DNA of 64,000 bases, from NCBI GenBank assembly GCA_963705885.1, contig OY970120.1, forward strand, positions 3,565,209 through 3,629,208. Direction: 5' to 3'. Each line of letters opens with the position of its first letter. Within the stretch, counting starts at the first letter, position 1. Positions 38,642-46,128 of this stretch are shown one piece after another. The DNA comes from MFD01275-c22 sp963705885 (GTDB taxonomy: Bacteria > Actinomycetota > Actinomycetes > JACCUZ01). The translations under genes were made by a program, and so were the position numbers. The notes beneath the pieces are model-generated. The model saw only the letters and a list, made by a program, of their open reading frames with translations. It had not been told where the DNA came from and made no database searches.

Positions 38642-40033
38642 ATGGACGAGTTCGACGTCGTCGTCGTGGGCGGCGGACCGGCGGGCGAGACCGCCGCGGG
38701 GCGCTGCGCGGACGGCGGGCTGACCGTGGCGCTGGTCGAGCGCGAGCTGGTGGGCGGCGAGTGCTCCTACTGGGGGTGCATCCCCAGCAAGACGCTCATC
38801 CGGCCCGGTGACGTGCTGGCCGCGGCCCGTCGCGTGCCCGGCGCCGTCGAGGCGGTCACCGGTGGGCCGGACGTGGCGGCGGCCCTCGCGCAGCGCGACT
38901 ACATGACCAGCAGCTGGGACGACACCGGCCAGCTGCCCTGGCTGGAGGAGCACGGCATCGAGCTGGTCCGCGGCTCCGGCCGCCTCGACGGGTCGCGGCA
39001 GGTCGTCGTCGAGCGCGGCGGGGCGGTCGTACGCCGGCTGCGCGCGCGCCGCGCGGTCGTGCTCGCCACCGGGACCACCGCCGCGCTCCCCCCGGTGACC
39101 GGGCTCGCGGACGTGGGCGCCTGGGACAACCGGGCGGCCACCGCGGCGAAGAGCATCCCGCGGCGGCTGCTCGTGCTGGGCGGGGGTGCCATCGGCGTCG
39201 AGCTGGCCCAGGCCTTCCGACGGCTGGGCAGCGAGGAGGTCACGGTCGTCGAGGTCGCGCCCCGGCTGCTCGCCCGCGAGGAGCCCTTCGCCGGGGACGA
39301 GGTTGCGCGGGCGCTGCGGGCCGAGGGCGTGACGGTCGTCGTGGGCGCCCAGGTCGAGGACGTACGCCGGGAGCGGCCGGACGGTCCGGTGACCATGCGG
39401 CTGGCCGGTCAGGAGGACGTGGAGGCCGACGAGATCCTCGTCGCCGCCGGCCGCCGCGTCATGGCCGCGGAGCTGGGGCTGGACACCGTCGGCGTCACCC
39501 CGGGCCGGGTCGTCGAGGTCGACGACCGGCTCCGCGCGACCGGGGTCCCGGACGGCTGGCTCTACGCCGTCGGCGACGTCAACGGCCGGGCGCAGCTGAC
39601 GCACATGGGCAAGTACCAGGCGCGGGTCGCGGCCGACGTCATCCTCGGGCAGGACGCCCGCGACCTCGCCAGTCACGACATCGTCCCGCGCGTGACCTTC
39701 ACCGACCCGCAGGTGTGCGCGGTCGGGCTGACCGAGGCCGAGGCCCGCGAGCGCGGGCTCGACGTCCGCGTCGTGCACTACGGCACCGGTGACGTGGCGG
39801 GCGCCTACACCTCCGGCAACGGCGTGACCGGCACGAGCTGTCTCGTCGTCGACGACGCCCGCCGCGTCCTCGTCGGTGCCACCTTCACCGGTCCCGGCGT
39901 CCAGGAGCTCCTCCACTCGGCCACCGTCGCCGTCGCCGGCGAGGTGCCCCTCGACCGTCTCTGGCACGCCGTGCCGTCCTTCCCCACCATCAGCGAGGTC
40001 TGGCTGCGCCTTCTGGAGCAGTACGGGCTGTAG
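38642..40033 (+). CDS. FAD-dependent NAD(P)-disulfide oxidoreductase (Lpd/mercuric reductase-like)
   Basis: A 463-residue disulfide reductase. The FAD loop is FDVVVVGGGPAGETAAGRCA, the redox Cys pair is GGECSYWGCIPSKTL (C-x4-C), the NAD(P) loop is RLLVLGGGAIGVELAQAFR, the second FAD loop is GWLYAVGDVNGRAQLTHMGK, and the catalytic His-Glu region is HAVPSFPTISEVWL. No metal-binding Cys are added. ATG 38642 has GGAAGGGA upstream; an in-frame ATG at 38615 overlapping the previous stop would add nine residues. It resembles the reductase at 23422-24864 but is not a recent duplicate. The substrate is not known. Confidence 0.91.
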   Translation: MDEFDVVVVGGGPAGETAAGRCADGGLTVALVERELVGGECSYWGCIPSKTLIRPGDVLAAARRVPGAVEAVTGGPDVAAALAQRDYMTSSWDDTGQLPWLEEHGIELVRGSGRLDGSRQVVVERGGAVVRRLRARRAVVLATGTTAALPPVTGLADVGAWDNRAATAAKSIPRRLLVLGGGAIGVELAQAFRRLGSEEVTVVEVAPRLLAREEPFAGDEVARALRAEGVTVVVGAQVEDVRRERPDGPVTMRLAGQEDVEADEILVAAGRRVMAAELGLDTVGVTPGRVVEVDDRLRATGVPDGWLYAVGDVNGRAQLTHMGKYQARVAADVILGQDARDLASHDIVPRVTFTDPQVCAVGLTEAEARERGLDVRVVHYGTGDVAGAYTSGNGVTGTSCLVVDDARRVLVGATFTGPGVQELLHSATVAVAGEVPLDRLWHAVPSFPTISEVWLRLLEQYGL

Positions 40034-40043
40034 GAGACAAGTC

Positions 40044-41312
40044 ATGCCGCACGTGTCGTTCGACAACCTGTTCGTCATCTCCCTCGTGGGGGCGCTGGCG
40101 CCTCTCCTGCTGGGCTACCTGCCGAGGGTCCGCGTGCCCTCCGTGGTGCTCGAGATCGTCGCGGGGGTGGTCCTCGGCCCGTCGGTCCTCGGGTGGGTCG
40201 AGGCGGACCTCCCCGTGGAGATCCTGGCCCTGATCGGCCTGGCGTTCCTGCTGTTCCTGTCCGGGCTCGAGATCGACGCCCAGCGGCTGCGCGGCCGCCT
40301 GCTGCGGGTGGCACTGCTGGGCTACGTCGTGTCGCTCGCGATCGGCGTGCCGATCGGTGCCGGCCTCGACGCGGCCGGCTGGGTCAGCGCACCGGTGCTG
40401 GTCGTCATCGCGCTGTCGGCGACGTCGCTGGGCCTGGTCGTGCCCGTGCTCAAGGACGCCGGCAAGGCCGACGGCGAGGTCGGCCAGACCACGATCGTCG
40501 CGGCCACGGTCGCCGACTTCGCCGCGATCGTCCTGCTGTCCCTGCTGTTCTCGTCCTCGGACGGCAGCGCCGGCAGCCGCATCGTGCTGCTCGTCGTCTT
40601 CGCGCTGCTGGTGGTCGGCACCGGCCTGGGCCTGGGCCGGGTCGGCATGTCGATGCACCTGGGGTCGGTGCTGCAGCGGCTGCAGGACACGACGGCCGAG
40701 ATCAGGGTGCGCCTCGCGGTCGTGCTGCTGGTCGCCTTCACCGCGCTGGCCGAGCGGGTCGGGCTGGAGAGCATCCTCGGGGCGTTCCTGGCCGGTGTGC
40801 TGATCAGCGTCGTCGACCGCGACTCGGCGGGCCACCCGCACTTCCGCACCAAGCTCGAGGCCGTCGGCTTCGGCTTCCTCGTGCCGGTGTTCTTCGTCAC
40901 CAGTGGCGTGAGGCTGGACCTGGAGGGCCTGATCGAGAGCCCGTCGGCGCTGCTGCGCGTGCCCGTGTTCCTGGTCGCGCTGCTGCTGATGCGGGGGCTT
41001 CCCGCCCTCATGTACGTCCGCACGATGGGCCGCCGCCCGGCGCTCGCGGCCGCCCTGCTGCAGGCGACGTCCCTGCCGTTCATCGTGGCCGCGTCCCAGA
41101 TCGGCGTGGAGATCGGCCGGCTCTCCGAGGTGACTGCGGCCGCCATGGTCACCGCGGGCCTGCTCTCGGTCCTCGTCTTCCCGACGATCGCGCTGGGGCT
41201 GCTCCAGAAGGACGCCACGCCTGCGGCCCCGGTGCCCGACACCGACCCCGGCCCCGGCCCTGGCTCGGACCTCGGGGCGGCCGCGGTGCCCCGGCAGGCC
41301 GCGGCGCGCTGA
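40044..41312 (+). CDS. Monovalent cation:proton antiporter, CPA2 (KefB-like)
   Basis: A 422-residue antiporter with about 12-13 spans. Typical CPA2 pieces are VPSVVLEIVAGVVLGPSVLGW, LFLSGLEIDAQRLR, ALSATSLGLVVPVLKDAG, TTIVAATVADFAAIVLL (Asp of the ion site) and GFLVPVFFVTSGVRLDLEGL. No TrkA-N/RCK domain follows; the C-terminus is a short Pro/Ala-rich tail. GGAGA lies 8 bases before ATG 40044, 10 bases after the disulfide reductase stop, so the two genes are probably co-transcribed. Confidence 0.9.
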   Translation: MPHVSFDNLFVISLVGALAPLLLGYLPRVRVPSVVLEIVAGVVLGPSVLGWVEADLPVEILALIGLAFLLFLSGLEIDAQRLRGRLLRVALLGYVVSLAIGVPIGAGLDAAGWVSAPVLVVIALSATSLGLVVPVLKDAGKADGEVGQTTIVAATVADFAAIVLLSLLFSSSDGSAGSRIVLLVVFALLVVGTGLGLGRVGMSMHLGSVLQRLQDTTAEIRVRLAVVLLVAFTALAERVGLESILGAFLAGVLISVVDRDSAGHPHFRTKLEAVGFGFLVPVFFVTSGVRLDLEGLIESPSALLRVPVFLVALLLMRGLPALMYVRTMGRRPALAAALLQATSLPFIVAASQIGVEIGRLSEVTAAAMVTAGLLSVLVFPTIALGLLQKDATPAAPVPDTDPGPGPGSDLGAAAVPRQAAAR

Positions 41313-41340
41313 CCCGCGTCCTCTCCAGGGGCCGCTGAAA

Positions 41341-41388
41341 GCCTTCAGCAGGCCTTCAGCCCCGGCGCGTCAGGCTTCCCGGCATATC
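41341..41388 (+). promoter_or_regulatory. 11-base-period direct repeats upstream of the PepSY gene
   Basis: GCCTTCAGC occurs at 41341-41349 and 41352-41360, exactly 11 bases apart, with an additional inverted half GCTGAA just upstream. A weak -10-like CATATC follows at 41383-41388. Tandem 11-base repeats adjoining the -35 position are typical activator sites of OmpR/PhoB-type regulators. Confidence 0.5.
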
Positions 41389-41409
41389 CAGCGCACAGAG
41401 GAGACAGCC

Positions 41410-41733
41410 ATGAGGAAGACCACGAAGTGGGCCGCGGCGGCGGCGGGCGTCGTGCTCGTCGTCGGCGCCGGCGCCGGGATCGCCGTCGCGAGCGGCGTGA
41501 CCGACGACGCCGAGAAGCCGATCACGGGCGCGGCTCTGGACAAGGCGAGCGAGGCGGCCCTGGCGAGCACCGGCGGCGGCAAGGTCACCGAGACCGAGGT
41601 CGGCGACGAGGACAGCTACTACGAGGTCGAGGTCACCCTCCCCGACGGGAGCCAGGTCGACGTCCAGCTCGACGAGGGCTTCGCCGTCGTCGGCTCGGCG
41701 CCCGACGAGGAGAAGCCCGGCGACAAGGACTGA
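41410..41733 (+). CDS. Secreted or membrane-anchored PepSY-like protein
   Basis: A 107-residue protein with a signal anchor (MRKTTKWAAAAAGVVLVVGA, span ~8-28) and an acidic mature part containing one PepSY-like repeat: ALDKASEAALASTGGGKVTE, DEDSYYEVEVTLPDGSQVDVQLDE. Such proteins are often targets of two-component systems in Actinobacteria and may sense or bind at the cell surface. GAGGAGA precedes ATG 41410. The upstream 11-base direct repeats support response-regulator control. The end is followed by 134 bases without a gene. Confidence 0.83.
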   Translation: MRKTTKWAAAAAGVVLVVGAGAGIAVASGVTDDAEKPITGAALDKASEAALASTGGGKVTETEVGDEDSYYEVEVTLPDGSQVDVQLDEGFAVVGSAPDEEKPGDKD

Positions 41734-41867
41734 CGCCCCGCCACCTCCCCGCGGTGATCATGCACGAGTGGTTGCTGCCGGTGGACGCGGAACCCGTTGT
41801 CCACACAGGGTTTCCGTACGGTCGCGACGGCGCGGGTTGTGCCCGACCCTGCGCCTAGCGTCCGTGC

Positions 41868-42246
41868 ATGGCAGTCGAGCTCGGCACCGTGTCGGACAGC
41901 ACCCGGTCCGCGCTGGGCACCTCGCAGGCAGGCCTCGCAGCTGCGGGCGGCCCTCTCCGACGGGCAGGTCCGAGACCTGTGCCACGACGAGCTCACCGAC
42001 CTGGTGACTGCCGCCCGCCGCGCGCAGGCCCAGCTCGAGTCGGCCGCCCTGGCCGCCGTCGCGGAAAGCGACGCCCGCGGCTCCCATGTGTTCGAGGGCG
42101 CCCTCACACCGGCCGCCTTGCTGCGGCGGCACACCCGGTCGACACCCGCCGAGGTCGCGGCCGCTGTGCGCGCCGCCCGGGTGCGCGCGCCGGCATGCTC
42201 CGCTCGGCGCAAAGTGCTCAGAGGGTCAGAGGTCAGAGCAGCTTGA
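41868..42246 (+). pseudogene. Remnant of a DUF222/13E12-type HNH endonuclease family gene
   Basis: The frame starting at ATG 41868 (MAVELGTVSDSTRSALG) appears to shift near 41940 into a second frame with LRAALSDGQVRDLCHDELTD, AARRAQAQLESAALAAVAES and LTPAALLRRHTRSTPAEVAA. The latter is the N-terminal helical part of DUF222 proteins, which normally run on for 300+ residues to an HNH nuclease. Here the sequence ends after ~100 residues at TGA 42244-42246 and no HNH motif follows. These genes are repetitive and unstable in actinobacterial genomes, so a decayed copy is plausible. The exact position of the frame change is uncertain. Confidence 0.6.
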
Positions 42247-42347
42247 GGTTGCTGGGTTGGGTCGGCCCCCCTCCCCTCGCCCCGGGCCGCCAAGCACCCA
42301 TGGCAGCCAGGCTCAATTCGGACGTTCCGGGTGCCGAGGACGATCCG

Positions 42348-42755
42348 GTGAGCTCTTCGACAGCGCCCTCGGCGCCCCCCGGCTGGTACGCCGACCCCTA
42401 TGTCCCCGGCAGCGTGCGCTACTTCGACGGGGCCTCGTGGACCGAACACGTAGCCCCGGCCCCCGGCACGACGGCCAGCGCGCCCCCGACGCTCGGCGCG
42501 GCGCCGTCCGACCCTGTGCACTGGCTCGTCCCGACCGGCCGGAGCTGGCAGTCCATCGCCGCGGGATACGTCGCGCTCTTCGCGACGGTCGCCTGGTTCC
42601 TCGGGCCGGTCGCCCTCGGCCTCGGGATCTGGGCCCTGCGGATCGCGAGCAGGACCCGCACGCACGGTCGCGGCCGGGCGGTCTTCGCTGTCGTCGTGGG
42701 CTTCCTCTCCACGCTCGCGCTGCTACTCCTCGTCGCCAGCGGTGGGCTCGGCTGA
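42348..42755 (+). CDS. DUF2510 domain membrane protein
   Basis: A 135-residue protein starting at GTG 42348 (GAGGA seven bases upstream). The N-terminal APPGWYADPYVPGSVRYFDG and ASWTEHVAP are the DUF2510 signature (PPGWYxDP...WW.G..WT). Two hydrophobic spans follow (~70-95 and ~110-133) separated by an Arg-rich loop (RIASRTRTHGRGR), as in small membrane proteins with a DUF4190-like tail. The function is unknown. An upstream in-frame ATG at 42300 lacks an RBS. Confidence 0.75.
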   Translation: MSSSTAPSAPPGWYADPYVPGSVRYFDGASWTEHVAPAPGTTASAPPTLGAAPSDPVHWLVPTGRSWQSIAAGYVALFATVAWFLGPVALGLGIWALRIASRTRTHGRGRAVFAVVVGFLSTLALLLLVASGGLG

Positions 42756-42864
42756 CGTATCACCGTTCCCCGCGGCCGCCTCTGCCTTCCCGACGGCCGG
42801 GCCGCACGTACGCCCGCGCGCCGCGCGCGGGTGGGCCGGTCGTCGGACCCGAAGGGAGCCGACC

Positions 42865-43056
42865 ATGGACCTGGTCGTCTGCCCGAAGTGCTCCGAGCCG
42901 GCCACCGTCGCCTGGACCGACGCGGTGGACGGCTCACCCGGCCCGGTCGTGATGGCACGGGTCGACTGCCTCGGCCGTCACTGGTACGTCCTGCCGGTGG
43001 AGCGGCTGCGCGCGTGGCCGGCCGGCCGCCGCACGAGGGTGCCCAGCCGGTTCTGA
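42865..43056 (+). CDS. Small protein with a zinc-ribbon-like start, 63 aa
   Basis: The protein starts MDLVVCPKCSEPATVAWTDA with a CPKC knuckle and a later single Cys (RVDCLGRHWYVLP). GAAGGGAG lies just before the ATG. It is too short to name; it could be a zinc-binding adaptor or DNA-linked small protein. It is a single gene on the plus strand, followed by a 96-base gap to a converging gene. Confidence 0.6.
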   Translation: MDLVVCPKCSEPATVAWTDAVDGSPGPVVMARVDCLGRHWYVLPVERLRAWPAGRRTRVPSRF

Positions 43057-43152
43057 CCGGGCGTGTCCCCCTCGGCCGCGTCGCCCGGAGCCGGAGCGCG
43101 GTCTCCTTCTCGACGAACGGTCTCCGATCATGGCCCGCTGAGTGCCCGGGGC

Positions 43153-44013
43153 TCACCCCAGGCGCAGACCGGGTGAGGCGAGCTCGTCGTCGGGAGACCA
43201 GTCGTCGACCGCGGCGGGCGTCGCGGACGGCCCGGCGGGCGCCGCAGACGGTTCGCCGCGCGGCGTCGGTGACGACTCGTCGAGCGGCGTCGCTGACAAG
43301 TCTTCGGGCGGCGACTCGGGACGGGCCCCGGACCGGGCGGTCCTCATGGCCATGGTCGCGACCGCGGCGCCGAGGACGAGTCCCCCGAGCCCCCACCACC
43401 AGCCCGCGACGGACGGGTCACCCTGCGCCGCCGGCGTGCTGCGGGCCGCAGGCTCGGCGGCACCCGCGTCCTCCGCCGCGCCAGGCGCCTCCGCCGCGCC
43501 AGGCGCCTCCGCCGCGCCGGGCAGCTCCGCGGCGACCGGTGGCTCGGCGGCGACGGGCGCCGCCCCGCCGCCCGGCATGACGCCCAGCCGGCGAAGCAGC
43601 GACTCGAGCAGGCCGACCTCGGTCGCCCGGTGCCAGACGACCGAGTCGTCCCAGATGTTGCCGCTGCCGACGGCCTGCTGCGTCGCGATCCACGGGCCGC
43701 CGGGGGCGCGCGGGTAGACCCGGTCGACCCGCCAGACATGGACGTCGTGGGCCAGCCACGTCACGGTCACGCTCGGGCCGACGTCGTGCGAGGACCCCGA
43801 CCTGTCCGGCTCGACCGCCCGCTCACCCGATGCCCCCAGCACGGCACCCAGGAGCTCGTAGTCCTTGTCCGTGAAGTACAGGGAGGCCGACTGGCCGCTC
43901 CCCGGGGCGACCAGCAGCGCGCTGGTCGGACCGCCCGCGGACGCGGAGCCTGCCCCGAGCAGGGACACGGCGGCGACGGCGAGCACGACGAGAACGGCAC
44001 GGAACGCGCGCAT
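43153..44013 (-). CDS. Secreted, membrane-tethered hypothetical protein with Ala/Pro-rich repeats
   Basis: A 286-residue protein with a signal peptide (MRAFRAVLVVLAVAAVSLLG, cleavage near SASA), a ~115-residue extracytoplasmic domain (YFTDKDYELLGAVLG, HDVHVWRVDRVYPRAPGG, WHRATEVGLLESLLRR), an Ala/Glu/Pro repeat region (~150-185), one membrane span (WWWGLGGLVLGAAVATMAM, ~200-220) and an acidic/Ser/Pro cytoplasmic tail. I do not recognise the family. It follows the anti-sigma-like gene by 59 bases on the same strand and could be part of that signalling unit. Confidence 0.7.
   Translation of the reverse strand: MRAFRAVLVVLAVAAVSLLGAGSASAGGPTSALLVAPGSGQSASLYFTDKDYELLGAVLGASGERAVEPDRSGSSHDVGPSVTVTWLAHDVHVWRVDRVYPRAPGGPWIATQQAVGSGNIWDDSVVWHRATEVGLLESLLRRLGVMPGGGAAPVAAEPPVAAELPGAAEAPGAAEAPGAAEDAGAAEPAARSTPAAQGDPSVAGWWWGLGGLVLGAAVATMAMRTARSGARPESPPEDLSATPLDESSPTPRGEPSAAPAGPSATPAAVDDWSPDDELASPGLRLG
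43471..43524. repeat. 18-base tandem repeat inside the Ala/Pro-rich gene
   Basis: Two perfect copies of CTCCGCCGCGCCAGGCGC (43471-43488 and 43489-43506) are followed by a degenerate third (43507-43524). In the minus-strand protein they encode repeated Ala-Ala-Glu-Ala-Pro-Gly hexapeptides. The copy number may vary between strains by slippage. Confidence 0.8.
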
Positions 44014-44072
44014 GGCGACCTCCTGGCGTCGACTGGTGCTGGGTACACCGCGGGGCGACGCGAGGTTCCGGC

Positions 44073-44837
44073 TCAGCCGATCGCGGCGGCCGACCGGGCG
44101 ATCTCGAGCGCGCGACCGAGCGCGAGGTCACCCTCGAGCCGGATCGTGGTGCCGTCGCGCTCCCAGACCAGCGTCCGCCCGGCGAGGCGGGCGGTCTCGG
44201 CGCGCCGGGTGCCGTCGGGAGCGAGGATCACGACCTCGTGCGGCGCGTCGAACCACAGCGCCGCGTCGTCGCCGACGGACGTGAAACGCACACCGGGCGT
44301 GGTCTTGATGACGGTGTAGTCCAGCCGCCCGTCGAACTGGTCGAGACGCAGGTCGCCGTCCGCGGTGCCGTTCCAGCTCATGGACAGCACCCGGCGGTCG
44401 GCGGAGACGGCGACGCCGTCGGGCGTGCCCAGCTCCGCGGGGGCCACCACGTCGAACGCGACCAGCGCGACGGCCTCGTCGAGCGCGGCGGCGGCACCCA
44501 CCGTGGGCGGCGGCGGGGCCGACGTCGGGCCCGGGGACGGGTCCTGGCGCACCAGGACGCCGCCGAAGCCGAACCAGTCGGCCACGGCCGCGCGGACCGG
44601 CGGGGTCGCGACCGCGGCGAGCACGAGCGCGACCACCACGGCGAGTACGCGGCGACGTGCCCGGACGGGCGGACCGACGCGCCACGCCAGCGCGCCCGGC
44701 GCGGCAGGCACCGGCTCGTCGGCCAGCCGCGCGACGACGGTCGCCGCCAGGTCCGGACCCACCGCGGGGTCCGGCACGGAGCGACCGAGGGACCTCAGGT
44801 CAGCGGCGAGCACGTCGTACGCCCGGTCAGCGGCCAT
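44073..44837 (-). CDS. Probable membrane anti-sigma/partner protein of the adjacent sigma factor
   Basis: A 254-residue protein with an N-terminal cytoplasmic domain (~1-68, YDVLAADLRSLGRSVPDP), one membrane span (~70-85, VLAVVVALVLAAVATPP) and an extracytoplasmic domain with VADWFGFGGVLVRQDP, GTPDGVAVSADRRVLSMSWN and TLVWERDGTTIRLEGDLA. No zinc-finger motif is seen, but the layout and position directly after the sigma gene are those of anti-sigma-like partners. ATG 44837 has a near-perfect AGGAGGTGA, located inside the sigma coding region (43-base overlap). Confidence 0.72.
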   Translation of the reverse strand: MAADRAYDVLAADLRSLGRSVPDPAVGPDLAATVVARLADEPVPAAPGALAWRVGPPVRARRRVLAVVVALVLAAVATPPVRAAVADWFGFGGVLVRQDPSPGPTSAPPPPTVGAAAALDEAVALVAFDVVAPAELGTPDGVAVSADRRVLSMSWNGTADGDLRLDQFDGRLDYTVIKTTPGVRFTSVGDDAALWFDAPHEVVILAPDGTRRAETARLAGRTLVWERDGTTIRLEGDLALGRALEIARSAAAIG

Positions 44838-45511
44838 GCGTCACCTCCTGCGAGCCCGACGCACCCTCGCCGTCGGACGAGCGCCGGCGGCAGCACCGCG
44901 GCGAGCCGGCGCAGGGCCCGGTGCAGCCGCGACTTGACCGTCCCCCGTGGCCAGCCCAGGACGGTGGACGTCTCGGTCTCGTCGAGGTCGAGCAGGTAGC
45001 GGCAGGTCACGACGGCGCGGTGGGCCTCGGACAGTCCCGCCAGGCCGCGCACGAGCTCGGCCCGGCGCTCCGCCGACAGGGCGGCGGCCGCGGGGTCGTC
45101 GAGGTCGGCACCCGCCAGCAGCGGGCTGGTCCGCTCCCAGGCCGACCGCTCGCGCGCCGACCGGCGCCCTGCCGCCCGGTGCAGGTTGCGGGTCTCGTTC
45201 ACGACGATGCGCAGCAGCCACGGCCGGAAGGGGGAACCCTGCCGGAACCGGCCCAGGGCGGCGTACGCCTTGACGAAGGCCTCCTGCACGACGTCCTCCG
45301 CGTCCGGTCCTGCGCCCAGCAGCGCGGCCGTGCGGACCGCGACCGGGGCATGGCGGGTCACCAGCTCCGCGTAGGCGTCGCGGTCACCCGCGCGCACCCG
45401 GGCCAGGACCTCTGCGTCGTCGTCGGACCGGATCGGGTCCCCGCTCCCTCCTGCCGTGCTCCCAGGATGTCTACACCGGCGCGCGGGCCGCGGGTTCCCG
45501 CTTCCGGTCAC
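44795..45511 (-). CDS. ECF-type RNA polymerase sigma factor
   Basis: A sigma-70 family factor of up to 238 residues. Region 2 has EVLARVRAGDRDAYAELVTR, AEDVVQEAFVKAYAAL and RPWLLRIVVNETRNLHR; region 4 has VVTCRYLLDLDETETSTVLGW and RGTVKSRLHRALRRLA. The start at GTG 45511 has a weak RBS and the first ~28 residues are not sigma-like, so initiation may be further in. The C-terminal 25 residues overlap the partner-gene start. It lies 13 bases downstream of the peroxiredoxin-like gene, at the distal end of the catabolic cluster, so it could be expressed with that pathway. Confidence 0.86.
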   Translation of the reverse strand: MTGSGNPRPARRCRHPGSTAGGSGDPIRSDDDAEVLARVRAGDRDAYAELVTRHAPVAVRTAALLGAGPDAEDVVQEAFVKAYAALGRFRQGSPFRPWLLRIVVNETRNLHRAAGRRSARERSAWERTSPLLAGADLDDPAAAALSAERRAELVRGLAGLSEAHRAVVTCRYLLDLDETETSTVLGWPRGTVKSRLHRALRRLAAVLPPALVRRRGCVGLAGGDAWPLTGRTTCSPLT

Positions 45512-45524
45512 CGGCCGCGCGGCG

Positions 45525-46115
45525 TCAGCGAGCGGCGGCCTTCGCCCTGCCGCGCGACCGCGGGAGCTCGACCGGCTCCTGGGAGGCCTTCCACGCCGCG
45601 CGCGCCTCGTCCGTCGTCGGGTCGAAGTCGGCCTTCGTACGCCGGAACAGGTCCTGCAGGTCGGCCCACAGCTGGTCGACCGACGGTCGGCCCCAGAACC
45701 AGTAGCCGCAGTAGACCTTGTCGATGACCAGGCCCGGCGCGAGCACCAGCGTGTGCGGCACGGTCGCCGCGTGGTGGGTGTCGGTGTACTCGTCGATCTC
45801 CAGCGCCCGCTGCACGGCGAGGTCGGCGTCGGACAGGAACGGCCACCAGGCGCCGGTCGCGATGCGCATCTTGTTGGTGTCGTGCTGGTCGTTGGGCAGG
45901 ATGGTCACCAGTGACGTGAACGCGACGGGCAGCAGCTCCTGCAGCCGCAGCAGCTCCTTGTGGTGCTGTCGCTCCCGCGGGCAGTGCTCGCCGCGTCCCA
46001 GCTGGAGCACGAGCGCGTCGTCGCCCTGCAGCTCGGAGAGCCGGCGCATCGTGCCGGTGTCGTCGGGCAGCTCGAAGTCGGGCAGCACGGCCCCGACGGT
46101 CAGTCCCTTGCTCAT
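45525..46115 (-). CDS. Peroxiredoxin-like (AhpC/TSA-fold) protein
   Basis: A 196-residue paralogue of the protein at 37582-38121: LTVGAVLPDFELPDDTGTMRRL, VLQLGRGEHCPRERQHHKEL (Cys in GEHCPRE) and VYCGYWFWGRPSVDQLWADLQ share the same order and the YWFWGRP core. It has an additional Cys just before YWFWGRP and a Lys/Arg-rich tail. It lacks a canonical peroxidatic TxxC motif. The gene sits 13 bases after the SMP-30 gene of the catabolic cluster and could remove peroxide made by the GMC oxidase there. Confidence 0.82.
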   Translation of the reverse strand: MSKGLTVGAVLPDFELPDDTGTMRRLSELQGDDALVLQLGRGEHCPRERQHHKELLRLQELLPVAFTSLVTILPNDQHDTNKMRIATGAWWPFLSDADLAVQRALEIDEYTDTHHAATVPHTLVLAPGLVIDKVYCGYWFWGRPSVDQLWADLQDLFRRTKADFDPTTDEARAAWKASQEPVELPRSRGRAKAAAR

Positions 46116-46128
46116 GGTGAGCCCTTCG

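Noticed and set aside
41339..41362. Tandem CTTCAGC repeats as a possible mini CRISPR or iteron
   Set aside because: Only two copies with a helical-turn spacing exist; a response-regulator site explains them better.
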